Shown here one piece after another: positions 17,160 to 26,086 of a DNA stretch of 32,079 bases. The notes beneath the pieces are model-generated. The model saw only the letters and a program-made list of their open reading frames with translations. It was not told where the DNA came from and did no database searches. The stretch covers positions 404,609 to 436,687 of the forward strand of contig CAUYUJ010013969.1 in the NCBI GenBank assembly GCA_963575745.1. Direction: 5' to 3'. Every line of letters begins with the position of its first letter. Position 1 is the first letter of the stretch. Both the position numbers and the translations under genes were made by a program. This stretch comes from Prorocentrum cordatum. Lineage: Eukaryota; Sar; Dinophyceae; Prorocentrales; Prorocentraceae.

Positions 17160-17345
17160 AAAGCCCCCGATCTTGCAGGATCCTGCAGGGCCAGGGTCGC
17201 ACTGACCCGGGCTTGGGCGCAGGATCCTGCAAGATCTTGCAGAATCCTTCGCATTGACCCGGGTCTGGGTGCAGAATCTTGCAGGATCCTGCAGGATTCT
17301 GCAAGGCCTGAATGACCCGGTTCTGGATTGACCTGGGTCAGAAGA
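17160..17345. repeat. Tandem repeat of TGACCCGGG plus GCAGGATCCTGCA units
   Basis: ACTGACCCGGGCTTGGGCGC, ATTGACCCGGGTCTGGGTGC, AATGACCCGGTTCTGG and TTGACCTGGGTC occur at intervals of about 55-60 bp, then about 25 bp. They are separated by AGGATCCTGCAAGATCTTGC-type palindromic words. Confidence 0.8.
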
Positions 17346-18198
17346 TTCCCGAACGATGACATGGATCAGGGGTCCGTTAACATGTTTAACCGATCCCTAT
17401 CCCCACGGGCGTGGCTTGGGCCCCACCGGCCGATTCATCCCCCTAGATGAGGATGTAGGCTGGTTGTTCCCTTCGAGTTTCGAGGGGCAGATTCCCAACT
17501 AGGGTGGTGGGATGGTGGGGACCTGGACGGGGATGGAGAAGGGGATGGGGACCGGTTAAACGATGGTGGTACGCGGATCAGGCGCGTTGGCGCTGGATCC
17601 CTGGCTCGCCCCTTGGTATCAGCTTTGCACCAGAACCCAAAAGAAACAGCTCCTCACGACCACGCTTGGTTCATACATCCTCTGGCGTGCTGTGGTGTGA
17701 TCACAACGAAAACCACTAACAATGTCAGCAAATACCCTGCTCCGCAAACGTCAAAGTTTGACGGTTGACGGCCAAACGTCAAACGCCAGATCCATGGGTC
17801 GGGGGAACAGGCCAGAGCCAGCGCCGCTTGCTTTGGCGACGGAGCGCGCCGATTCCGCGTGGAAGCGGGACCCGTCGTTCATCCGCGCGCCTCAGTCCAT
17901 GTTTGCGCTTCCCTGCGTGCTTCGGGGTGTGATTGAAGCTGGTCACTCCTGAGGGGGAGCGAAAGAGGAGGGGGATCAGCACGGGGCACGGGGGGGTGAA
18001 ACATAGCGCTGGAATCGGCGATACGTCGCCGACAGATCATCGATAGGCACCCGATAGCGAAACTGCCCGTTCCTGGGCGCCCCCCCCCCGAGCGTATCCC
18101 CCCCACCTAAGTATATTTGCCCCTGCACTTCTCACAAGGTCATTTTCGCACTCTGCTTTCATCTTGGCACATTAACTTGCAAGGCCTGCGACCAGAAG
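17346..18198. other. Unassigned spacer
   Basis: Mixed sequence. Small features are the hairpin CGTCAAAGTTTGACG at 17749-17763, followed by two more GTCAAACG/GTTGACGG words, and a C10 run near 18080. Short open frames (60-75 residues) lack motifs. No RNA gene is recognised. Confidence 0.4.
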
Positions 18199-18576
18199 CG
18201 AGCCGCGCGTGCGCGGCTCGGGGAGGGGAGGGAAGAGGAGGAGGAGGAGGCGGAGGAGGAGGAGGAGGAGGTGGAGGAGGAGGAGGAGGAGGAGGAGCTG
18301 GGGGAGGGGAGGCGGGGGGGGGGGAGAGGTGTGGAGAGAGGAGGAGGAGGAGGAGGAGGAGGAAGGAGGAGGAGGAGGAGGAGGGAGGAGGAGGAGGAGG
18401 AGGAGGAGGAGGAGGAGGAGAGGGGGGGGTGGAGGAGGGGGGAGGGAGGAGGAGGAGGAGGGAGAGAAGGAGAGGAGGAGGAGAGGAAGGAGGACGAGGA
18501 GGAGGAGAAGGACGAGGAGGGAGGGGGAGAAGGAGCAGGAGGAGGAGGAGGAGGAGGAGGAGGAGGAGGAGGAGAA
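18199..18576. repeat. GC palindrome abutting a (GGA)n array
   Basis: 18199-18220 forms a hairpin with two 10-nt arms (CGAGCCGCGC / GCGCGGCTCG) and a 2-nt loop. It is directly followed by about 355 bp of almost pure GGA/GGGA purine sequence ending at GAAGGCGCCC. Confidence 0.9.
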
Positions 18577-18694
18577 GGCGCCCTTCGGAGATCCAGGCGT
18601 CTCGCTTTCGGCTCACAGCTCAGATCTCCCGCGGCCGCTCCATGGGCGATGCTGGCGCCCCGGCTGACCGCCCCCGGCGAGGCACAGGCTGCAG

Positions 18695-18872
18695 AAGGGC
18701 ATATCTCCGAGGTGAGAAGACCTCCTACAGGCGGAGTTAGGGCGAAAACTGAAACAAAAAAAAAGTCCAACGTATACGCAAACATAGTCGACAAAGACGC
18801 GAAAACACGTCCCTGTTGTATTTGTTGGCTGCTTTTTACTATTCCCCTTGTAGAGGGATATGCCCGACTTCA
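18695..18872. mobile_element. Family E element, diverged copy
   Basis: The right end TTCCCCTTGTAGAGGGATAT then GCCCGACTTC fits the family. The left end is disturbed (AAGGGCATATCTCCGAGG, a short insertion, then CCTCCTACAGGCGGAG). The A-rich interior is about 100 bp. No clear target duplication is seen. Confidence 0.65.
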
Positions 18873-18948
18873 GACTTCAGAGAAGACCTCCGAGAGCTAG
18901 CGGAGGAACTGCCAGAAACTGCCGACGAGGGGGGCGAGGAGGCCAGGG

Positions 18949-19097
18949 TTAGGTCGGGCATGTCCTCCTACAGGCGGATGTTGGAGGAACAGGAAATTGC
19001 CCCCCCCCTCCCAAAAGAAACAGTCGAAACATCGTCCCCAGACTATTGGTTGACTCTTTTTGCATTTTCCTCCTGTAGAGGGACAGACCAAACTTAC
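18949..19097. mobile_element. Family E element
   Basis: The left terminus TTAGGTCGGGCATGTCCTCC then TACAGGCGGATG faces TTTTCCTCCTGTAGAGGGAC then AGACCAAACTTAC. Flanking octamers are GGCCAGGG (18941-18948) and GACCAGGG (19098-19105), identical at 7 of 8. The interior word CATCGTCCCCAGACTATT is the reverse complement of AATTGTCTGGGGACGATT in the copy at 26619, so this copy is in the opposite orientation. Confidence 0.85.
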
Positions 19098-19485
19098 GAC
19101 CAGGGATCCGTGCGTGGCCCGCGTCAACGCACCGCGGGGGCGCTGAAGGGGGGGCCAGGGCGACGCGGAGAAAGGCCAAAAAATGAAACAAGGAGGGAAG
19201 GGGAGCGAGGAGCGAGGGGCCGGAAAAGAGAGACAAACCAATGGTATGAGTGTGTGCTTGTGGCCGCCAGTTGAAACAAGCATGTGGAAGCATGAAGTGG
19301 GAAGGCGGATGAAATGGATTGACTAAGAGACGGCCCAGAGAAAAACAAAAAGCAGCAACAACATATCGATGTTTGAAGAAGGAAGGCGCTCAGGGAATCC
19401 AACAAACACTACTTTCAACGACTGGTGAGTGCACGATGAAGGTGCCACCCACTACCCCCAGAATCGGCGTCGAGCTGAGGAGGGA
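19098..19485. other. Unassigned spacer
   Basis: Purine-rich, with GGGGCCAGGGCGACGCGG and AAAACAAAAAGCAGCAAC stretches. Short frames have no recognised motif. Confidence 0.4.
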
Positions 19486-19489
19486 AGTG

Positions 19490-19622
19490 AGAGGGGGCGG
19501 GCATTCTCGAAGGCTCGGAAGTTTCACGGTCTTCTGCAAAGTGTTCTACGCCTTCCCCGAAGACACATGCTACCTCTCAGAAGCCTTCTCCTTCTCACTT
19601 CACCCCTTCGCTGGCCGCCGAT
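19490..19622. repeat. R6 repeat copy
   Basis: GGGGGCGGGCATTCTCGAAG, GCTCGGAAG, CTCAGAAGCCTTCTCC and CTGGCCGCCGATTCAACG follow the order seen at 7846-8010 and 506-640. It runs straight into repeat R2. Confidence 0.65.
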
Positions 19623-19805
19623 TCAACGACTGGCGTGCATACCAATGGGCGACGAAAACAAACGGGTCTTACGCGAGGTGACGTAGAGACCCTACGCGAC
19701 GGCTTCTGCGGGCCGCTGGCGCGGCACGATGCATTCGAACAACGAGGGCGCGCACGCGCGACCTGGCGCGGGCAGCTTACCCGCAAATGTCGGCGCAGAC
19801 GGCAC
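19623..19805 (+). repeat. Dispersed repeat R2, copy 2
   Basis: See the copy at 9908-10089. Length and orientation are the same and conservation is high at both ends. Confidence 0.85.
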
Positions 19806-19909
19806 CATTGGATTTTGCGTCGATCAAAGGAAGATGCCACGCGCTGCTCCCGAGATGGTGAAGATGTTTCCCACCGCCACCACCACAAGTAGGAGGGGGA
19901 GAAGGTCCT

Positions 19910-20046
19910 ACTCCTCCTCCTCCTCCTCCTCCTCCTCCTCCTCCTCCTCCTCCTCCTCCTCCTCTCCCCCTCCTCCTCCTCCTCCTCCTCCTCCTCCTCC
20001 TCCCCCTCCTCCTCCTCCTCCTCCTCCTCCTCCTCCTCCCTCCCCC
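19910..20046. repeat. (CCT)n array upstream of the LINE fragment
   Basis: About 135 bp of CCT with a few CCC interruptions. It joins the LINE coding sequence directly. The poly-Ser/poly-Pro N-terminus of the long frame starting at 19729 comes from here. Confidence 0.95.
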
Positions 20047-20049
20047 TCG

Positions 20050-22014
20050 GGTCCCGCTTTCAGCTCGGTCTTTTCGCTTCTGGGCTCCTGGTTTCCAATT
20101 GTGTCCAGGGTCTCGGAGCAGGCCCTCCCTCGTATGCACAGCTGCTGGAGAGAGACGGTCCATAGAATTCGGGACCTGGGACCTCGGCGTCGGTGGCACA
20201 ACATTCGAGGGCCTATTTCGGCCATCGTCGCCACGATGCTGGGACTCGGGTGGCAGCTGGATGGGCCTTGGCACTGGACTGCTCCGTCGGGTGAAGAGTA
20301 TGCTCTCCCTGACGAGCTCCGTACCGAGGCGTATATGACATCCGATTTCAAACAGTCTGTTGCGGAGTCAATTGAAGCCCAGTTGTGGGCTGGTGCGTCC
20401 AAGTTCCGCAACGGGGGTGGCGCGGAGTCAGGCATCGATTTCACTGTGGCTCGTCGTCATCTGGCTTGCCTGCGCAAAAAAGATGTTCAGCAGGCCGGCC
20501 TGCTCAGAGCTATTCTCACTGGTGCTGTCTGGACCCGTTCTCGCATTGTCAGTGCTGGAGGGGATTGCTCCGAAGTTTGCCCCAGATGCGGCCTCGGTCC
20601 AGAGACCGATGTTCACAGATTTTGGGAGTGTCCGTGCAATGCTGAGTTCCAGGAAATCTCTGAGGCCCTCGCCAGACGAGGGGTTGCAGCGGCCGAAGAG
20701 TGTCCTGTGCTTTGGCTCCGCGGCCTCACACCCAAGTCCTGGACTCACGTTCCCCCTCCTCCCGATTCGCCTCTCTCTGCGGCGTCAGGTGCCTTCCCCC
20801 GTGTGGAGGGGCGTCGCATCTGGGGTGCGGGGGACGCCAGTGGGGGGGAGTTCTCGCGGGACCGTAGGCTCAGGAGGGTGTCTTGGGGCGTCGCGATTTT
20901 TGGGCTCAGTTTAGAAGAGCTCCCCCAGACGAATGCCGCATCCAGCTTGGCCTTTCTGGCGGGAGGCGGCATCACTGGCAGGCAAAGTGTCAATCGAGGG
21001 GAGCTCTGGGCCCTTCTGAAGTTTTTGGAGCAGAGCCCAGTGGGCGCCCAGCTCGGTTATATTGCCGATTCGGCTTACGTGTCTAGAGGAGTTGCTCGGA
21101 TCGCTGCTGGTCTGGGGGCCCGCGTTTCGAGCCACCGCGACTTGTGGGCCCGTGTGCACGAGCTGCTTCGCGTGAGGGATTTGTACCTTGTTCGTGTGCC
21201 CAGCCACTTGTCCGTCCAAGAGGCTGGGGAGAGAGGTCTCAACCCTGGTTTTGTGCTGGCTAACGCCATTGCCGACCACATTGCGGGTGAGTTTGAGAAG
21301 GAAGTTAGAGTGCCTTTTGCTGTAAGTGCGGCGGTCAGGATGGCCGACGCTGTCACGCGTAAGGTTCAGAACCACCTTCTCAGTGTCATGAATGATGTGA
21401 TGGATAAGGAGGGCAAGAGACCCCCTCGTCCGCCAAAGAATCGTGTGCGCAATACTCGCTCGAAATTGCTCAGAGTGGCTGCGTTGAAGTCAGCTCATAG
21501 TTGCCCGCAGATCGCGGGTGATTTCGGTCAGTGCCGTAAGTGCGGGTGTCGTGCCAAAGCTAGCGAGCTGACGGCCTTCCTCGGGACCCCCTGCCACCCG
21601 ATGTCCTGGTCGGGGGCGGTCTTTCGGCCCACGGAGGCCGTGTGTGTCCGATCGAGGGAGGTGCACAGCTCGCACCAGCTCTGTTTCTGGCCCGACCAGG
21701 ATGTGCTCTTTTGCTCGGTGTGTGGGTGTTATTCTACCAGCCAGTTGAGAGAACTGGCAACCGAATGCTCGTTTCATTTAGCCAAGGCGGGAGCGCAGAA
21801 CCTCTGTCGAATCAGTCGAGGGCTCCTGCCTGGATCGTGCGTTTGGGGTAGGGAGCGGCAGGAGAGGAGGGAGAGAGGGTGCGGGCAAAGAGGGGAGAGC
21901 GCCGCGGCCGCGGCCCGCCGTGCCGCGTTCAACTCGGACGTGGCGGTGGGCGCTGTCAGGCGCCGCCCCGCCTCCGCCCCCCCCCGCCCCCCCTCCGCCG
22001 CCGCTCGACCTTGA
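20050..22014 (+). CDS. Non-LTR retrotransposon (LINE) ORF2-type C-terminal fragment with RNase H domain
   Basis: RNase H degrades the RNA strand of the RNA/DNA hybrid made during target-primed insertion. The frame is open from an ATG at 19729, but residues 1-107 of that frame are repeat and CCT translation, so I start the element at 20050; numbering here counts from 19729. A CCHC finger (C284, C287, H296, C301; C-x2-C-x8-H-x4-C) precedes the RNase H fold with D369, E425, D447, H493 and D516, all catalytic positions present and the E-to-D spacing (22) as in the family. C602/C605 and C662/C665 suggest two zinc-binding knuckles at the C-terminus. Reverse transcriptase and endonuclease are absent: the element is 5'-truncated at the CCT array, so it cannot be autonomous. 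The last 50 residues are Arg/Ala/Pro-rich and may be 3' UTR read-through. Confidence 0.88.
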   Translation, partial: GPAFSSVFSLLGSWFPIVSRVSEQALPRMHSCWRETVHRIRDLGPRRRWHNIRGPISAIVATMLGLGWQLDGPWHWTAPSGEEYALPDELRTEAYMTSDFKQSVAESIEAQLWAGASKFRNGGGAESGIDFTVARRHLACLRKKDVQQAGLLRAILTGAVWTRSRIVSAGGDCSEVCPRCGLGPETDVHRFWECPCNAEFQEISEALARRGVAAAEECPVLWLRGLTPKSWTHVPPPPDSPLSAASGAFPRVEGRRIWGAGDASGGEFSRDRRLRRVSWGVAIFGLSLEELPQTNAASSLAFLAGGGITGRQSVNRGELWALLKFLEQSPVGAQLGYIADSAYVSRGVARIAAGLGARVSSHRDLWARVHELLRVRDLYLVRVPSHLSVQEAGERGLNPGFVLANAIADHIAGEFEKEVRVPFAVSAAVRMADAVTRKVQNHLLSVMNDVMDKEGKRPPRPPKNRVRNTRSKLLRVAALKSAHSCPQIAGDFGQCRKCGCRAKASELTAFLGTPCHPMSWSGAVFRPTEAVCVRSREVHSSHQLCFWPDQDVLFCSVCGCYSTSQLRELATECSFHLAKAGAQNLCRISRGLLPGSCVWGRERQERRERGCGQRGESAAAAARRAAFNSDVAVGAVRRRPASAPPRPPSAAARP

Positions 22015-22050
22015 CCTTTTACCTCGGTCATCGGGACCTTGCCCTATATA

Positions 22051-22918
22051 CTCCTCCTCCTCTCCTCCCCCTCCTCCTCCTCCTCATCCTCCTCCTCCTC
22101 TTATTCCTCTTCTTCTTCTTCTTCTTATGATTATTATTCTTATTATTATTATTTTCTTCTTACTACTCTTATGTTTACTATTATTACTTTTATTATTCTT
22201 CGTATTATGATTATTATTCGTCTTCTTCGTCTTATCAGAATTATTATTATTCGTGCTCCTCGTGTTCATATTATTATTCCTCTTCTTCCTCCTCCTGCTC
22301 CTCCTCCTGCTCCTCCTCCTCCATCTCCTCCTCCTCCTCCTCCTCCTCCTCCTCCTCCCCCTCCCTCCTCCTCCTCCGCCTCCTCCGCCTCCTCCGCCTC
22401 CTCCGCCTCCTCCGCCTCCTCCTCCTCCTCCTCCTCCTCCACCTCCTATCTCCTCCCTCCTCCTCCGCCTCCTCCGTCCTCCTCCTCCTCCTCCTCCTCC
22501 TCCTCCTCCTCCTCCCTCCTCCTCCTCCTCCTCCTCCTCCTCCTCCTCCCCTCCTCCTCCTCCTCCTCCTCCTCCTCCCTCCTCCTCCTCCTCCTCCTCC
22601 TCCTCCTCCTCCTCCTCCTCCTCCTCCCTCTCCTCCTCCTCCTCCCCTCCTCCCCCTCCTCCTCCTCCTCTCCTCCTCCTCCTCCTCCTCCTCCGCCTCC
22701 TCCTCCTCCTCCTCCTCCTCCTCTCCTCCTCCTCCTCCTCCTCCCTCCCCCTCCCCTACCCCTCCTCCTCCTCCTCCTCTTCTTCCTCTTCTTCTTCTTA
22801 TGAGTAGTATTTGTATTATTTTTCATTTTCGTATTATTATTCGTATTATTTCTATTCGCATTATTCTTATTATTGTTGTTATTATTAATACTATTATTAT
22901 TATTATTATTATTACTAG

Positions 22919-22950
<32 letters not shown>

Positions 22951-23576
22951 CTAGTATTATTATTAGTGTTAGTATTAGTATTATTAATATTATTAATAGT
23001 ATTATTAGTATTATTATATATTATTATTAGTATTATTATTATGATTACTAGTAGTATTAGTCTTATTAGTATTATAACTATTATGATTAGTCTTACTACT
23101 ATTATTATTATTATTCAAAATACATATTCGTAGTAGTATTCTTATTCGTCTTCTTCGTCTTATTAATATTATTCTTAATATTATTCCTCGTCTTTTTCTT
23201 CTTATTCTTCTTCCTCTTCTTCCTCCTCCTCCTCCTCCATCTCCTCCTCCTCCTCCTCCTCCTCCTCCTCCTCCGCCTCCTCCGCCTCCTCCGCCTCCTC
23301 CGCCTCCCTCCTCCTCTCCTCCTCCTCCTCCTCCTCCTCCTCCTCCTCGCCTCCCCTCCGCCTCCGCCTCCGCCTCCTCCTCCTCCTCCTCCTCATCCTC
23401 CCCTCCTCCTCCGCCTCCGCCTCCGCCTCCTCCGCCTCCGCCTCCTCCTCCTCCTCCTCCTCCTCCTCCTCCTCCTCCTCCTCCTCCTCCTCCTCCTCCT
23501 CCTCCTCCCTCCTCCTCCTCCTCCTCCTCCTCCTCCTCCTCCTCCTCCTCCTCCTCCTCCTCCTCCTTCTCCCCCT
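22051..23576. repeat. Compound triplet array: CCT - TTC/TTA - CCT - TTA - CCT
   Basis: CCT blocks at about 22051-22100, 22276-22785 and 23221-23576 alternate with AT-rich blocks at about 22101-22275 and 22786-23220. The AT-rich blocks are built from TTA, TTC and ATT triplets. Borders are gradual (CCT to CTT to TTA). Interruptions such as CGC, GCC and GTA occupy single triplet positions. All long Ser, Leu, Pro, Ile and Asn frames here are artefacts. Confidence 0.95.
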
Positions 23577-23804
23577 CAGACACATGGTGGCGGTGGAAGA
23601 CGGGGCCCACGGCAGGACCCCGCGGGCGGCAGGGCGCGCCCGAGCCTGGCGCTCTCGGCGCTCTCCTCGGGCAGCGCCAGCGACGCGGCGGCCTGCGGCA
23701 GGCCCGCGGGGGGCCGGGCCGGCCGCGGCGGGTCGGCCGCCGACGGTGCCCGCAGGAAGCCCCAGAACGGCTCCAGACGGCCCCAGACACCATCAAGGAT
23801 AGTG

Positions 23805-23963
23805 TTAAGTCGGGCGTGTCCCCCTACAGGGGCGCTTTCGACGAAAAATAAAAAAAATTAAAAAAATACTCCGAAATGGTTTAAAAATATTCAAAAAATA
23901 GTCTCCATACTATTTTTCGATTATTTTCGAATATTCCCCTGTAGAGGGACAGGCCCGACTTAA
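23805..23963. mobile_element. Family E element, nearly symmetrical copy
   Basis: TTAAGTCGGGCGTGTCCCCC then TACAGGGG faces CCCCTGTAGAGGGACAGGCC then CGACTTAA. Flanks are GGATAGTG (23797-23804) and GGATAGTC (23964-23971), 7 of 8 identical. The interior is A/T-rich with AAAAAATAGTCTCC and ACTATTTTTCGATTATTTTC words. No ORF. Confidence 0.9.
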
Positions 23964-24073
23964 GGATAGTCCCAAGACGCCCCAGGAGCCTCCCGACGCC
24001 GCCTACGACGGCTCCGACCCAAGCCCATGGAGGCCCACTCAGGCCGCGGGCCTGCATGGAGGGCGCAGCAGCC

Positions 24074-24242
24074 TCGAATCGGGCGTGCCCCTCCACAAGA
24101 GGAAGATTCGGAAACATCTAAAGAACAAATAGTCAGGGGACGATTCGTTCTACGACTACTTCGGGATCATTTCTGAATATGCTTGGACTCTCTTTTTTTT
24201 TTCGTCCAGGATCCGCCTGTAGAGGGGCCATGCCAGACCTAA
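24074..24242. mobile_element. Family E element
   Basis: The left end TCGAATCGGGCGTGCCCCTC then CACAAGAGGA is slightly decayed. The right end ATCCGCCTGTAGAGGGGCCA then TGCCAGACCTAA is intact. Flanks are CAGCAGCC (24066-24073) and CAGTAGCC (24243-24250), 7 of 8 identical. The interior shares ATAGTCAGGGGACGATT with the 26619 copy. It lies 110 bp from the previous family E copy. Confidence 0.9.
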
Positions 24243-24250
24243 CAGTAGCC

Positions 24251-24810
24251 ATCTAAGACGAAGCCAAGACGAGGAGAAAATCGAGTGAGGATATATCGAA
24301 AATCTCTGGGATCTGGCGGCTCTGGCGGACGTCTCGGGCGCCGCAATCTTCTCAGAGCATTCCGGAACGCTCTGCGAGCGTTCCGGAACGCTTTGGAACG
24401 GTTTTAACTCGATTCTAGGCCCGTCCGACATGACCAAGACTGTACGCGGAAACGTCGTGTCGATCCTGGTCACCGTCGATCTTCGTCAGCGCCATTCGTG
24501 GATCCTCCTCGCGAATCGGCGGCGGCCGACATGGACCATGATCGAGAATACCATCGACAAAATCACGCGTAATCTTGGTCATGGTCCCCGTGTTTCTTCC
24601 CTCGGCTCACAATAAGCACCCCTGCCTGCACACGAGGCCCTTTACCAAGACGAAGGCAGGGCAAGGCCAAATCCGGATGAGAATAGGACAAATCGGAAAT
24701 CTCTGAGAACCTGCGGGTCTGAAGGATGGATCATGCGCCGCGGCCGTTCCAGAGCGTTCCAGAGCGCTCTAAGAGCGTTCCAGCACGCTCTGGAGCGACA
24801 TATCCTCATG
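24251..24810. repeat. Diverged direct duplication with GAGCGTTCC palindromes
   Basis: 24257-24420 and about 24645-24805 share AAGACGAAG, then CGGAAATCTCTG / CGAAAATCTCTGGGA words, then palindromic runs. These are GAGCATTCCGGAACGCTC and GAGCGTTCCGGAACGCTT at 24356-24393, and CAGAGCGTTCCAGAGCGCTC then TAAGAGCGTTCCAGCACGCT at 24750-24795. Between them, an ATG frame at 24430-24615 (61 residues) has no known motif. Confidence 0.55.
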
Positions 24811-24905
24811 CTGGGCCTTTCTGATTTACCCTGACCTCCTCGCGGCCGAAAACAAAAAACACGACGGAGAAGTTGGCCTCCTGAGGCCTGCGCTGGGCCC
24901 TGGGG

Positions 24906-25013
24906 CCGTCAGACAACGGCTCGAGATAAAACGCCGGTCCCTGTGGGAAGGGGTCTGGACCTCTGGGGAATCAAGTTGTGAAACAAATCGCCACGTGCGA
25001 GGTCTGGGTTACC
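24906..25013 (-). repeat. Dispersed repeat R4, copy 4 (inverted)
   Basis: ACAACGGCTCGAGATAAAAC, GCCGGTCCCTGTGGG, GGTCTGGACCTCTGGGGAAT, CAAGTTGTGAAACAAATCGC and CGAGGTCTGGG align with 14341-14446 and, reversed, with 5868-5945. Confidence 0.7.
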
Positions 25014-25481
25014 ACCCTCATGAGAAGCACCCCTTTAAACTGGGACTTTTAGTAGACGCGTCTCAGGGAGAAATCAAGCAGAACAGGGCTGTTTACCAAA
25101 CGCCCACGCCTACGAAGTAAACGCAAGTTACCGTAAGGGGGGCCGGGATGCCTTATCTTCCTTTGGCTCAGGAGGGTCCGTCCAAGCCCCCCCCAATCCT
25201 CGTCCTCCTGCCCCTCCTCCCTCCACCCACCCTCCTCCTCGACATCCTCATTTCGTCTCCCTCCTGCCCCCTCCCTCTCTCCTCTTAGGACTCGTCTTCT
25301 TCCTCCATTCCGTCGCCGTCGAACCCCACTCCTCCTCCTCCACCTCCTCCTCCTCCTCCTCCACCATTCCTTCTCCTTATCAATAACTTCTTCCTATCGC
25401 ACCCCGAGGCCAGTTTTAGGGCGGGCCGGGCGTTTCGCGTGAGACTTCCTTTCCATTTACGACTCTGAACTCTAAAAAGTG
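25014..25481. other. Spacer; pyrimidine-rich middle
   Basis: TTTACCAAACGCCCACG near 25089 echoes the motif at 4360. 25190-25375 is CT-rich with short CCT runs. No gene or RNA is recognised. Confidence 0.45.
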
Positions 25482-26077
25482 ACAACAGCTTCACAGATGG
25501 AGGGCGGGTCGTTTTCAAAATGTGGTTCTCGCCTCAGCGCCGCGCACCTTCGTTGTCAAAATTTGCAAGAGTTTCACAGATTGAAGGTTGGGCGCTTTCA
25601 AAATGTGGCTCTCGCCCTAGCGCCGCGCACATTCGTTTTCATACTTTGCAAGAGTTTCACAGATTGAAGGCGGGGCGCTTTCAAAATGTGGCTCTCGCCG
25701 TAGCGCCGCACACATTCATTTCCAACATTTGCAAAGAGTTTCAAGGATCGAGGGCGGGTCGTTTTCAAAATGTGGCTGTCGCCTTAGCGCCGCGCACATT
25801 CAATGTAAACCTTTGCAAGAGCTTCACGGATTGAGGGCGGCTCCTTTTCAAAATGAGGCTCTCGCCGTTGCGCCGCACACATTCGTTTTCAAATTTGCAA
25901 AAGTTTCACGGATGAGGGTGATTTTCAAAAAGTGATTATCGTCCTAGCGCCGCGCACATTCTTTGTAAAAAATATGCAGGAGTTTCTGGGATTGACAGCG
26001 GTTCCTTTTCAAAATGTGGCTCTCGCCTTCGCGCCGCGCACATTTGTTCTACACATTTGCAGGAGTTTCACGAATTA
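25482..26077. repeat. Seven tandem units of about 77-84 bp
   Basis: The word TTTTCAAAATGTGGCTCTCG (or close variants) starts units at 25512, 25595, 25678, 25762, 25845, 25922 and 26006. Each continues with AGCGCCGCGCACATTCGTTT, then TTTGCAAGAGTTTCACRGAT and TGAGGGCGG. A partial unit precedes the first. Most units are 83-84 bp, so plus-strand frames stay open for up to about 100 residues and give a periodic peptide (FQNVALALAPRTF). Whether it is translated is unknown; divergence is at the DNA level with frame-changing indels, which argues against it. Confidence 0.9.
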
Positions 26078-26086
26078 CCAACGTAC

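Larger units (their letters stand above)
19850..23622. mobile_element. Family C element with nested LINE fragment and triplet arrays
   Basis: The left arm at about 19850-19905 (GATGTTTCCCACCGCCACCA, CCACAAGTAGGAGGGGGAGA, AGG) is matched by the reverse complement of 23571-23612 (TTCCACCGCCACCATGTGTC, TGAGGGGGAGAAGG). Between them lie CCT triplets, the LINE 3' fragment, then a CCT/ATT/CCT compound array. I infer one family C element whose CCT core expanded and received the LINE piece. The alternative is two independent solo arms. Confidence 0.5.

Noticed and set aside
19729-20049. ATG at 19729 as the true start of the RNase H protein
   Set aside because: Residues 1-107 come from repeat R2, a family C arm and a CCT array. 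The domain-like sequence begins at about 20050, so the ATG is accidental.
22039-23133. Ser/Leu/Pro and Ile-rich frames in the triplet array as membrane or structural proteins
   Set aside because: All frames are open because the DNA is a 3-bp repeat; there is no non-repetitive domain.
25482-26077. CRISPR-like array
   Set aside because: Units are 77-84 bp head-to-tail with diverged repeats and no unique spacers, and nothing nearby resembles Cas genes. The source appears eukaryotic.
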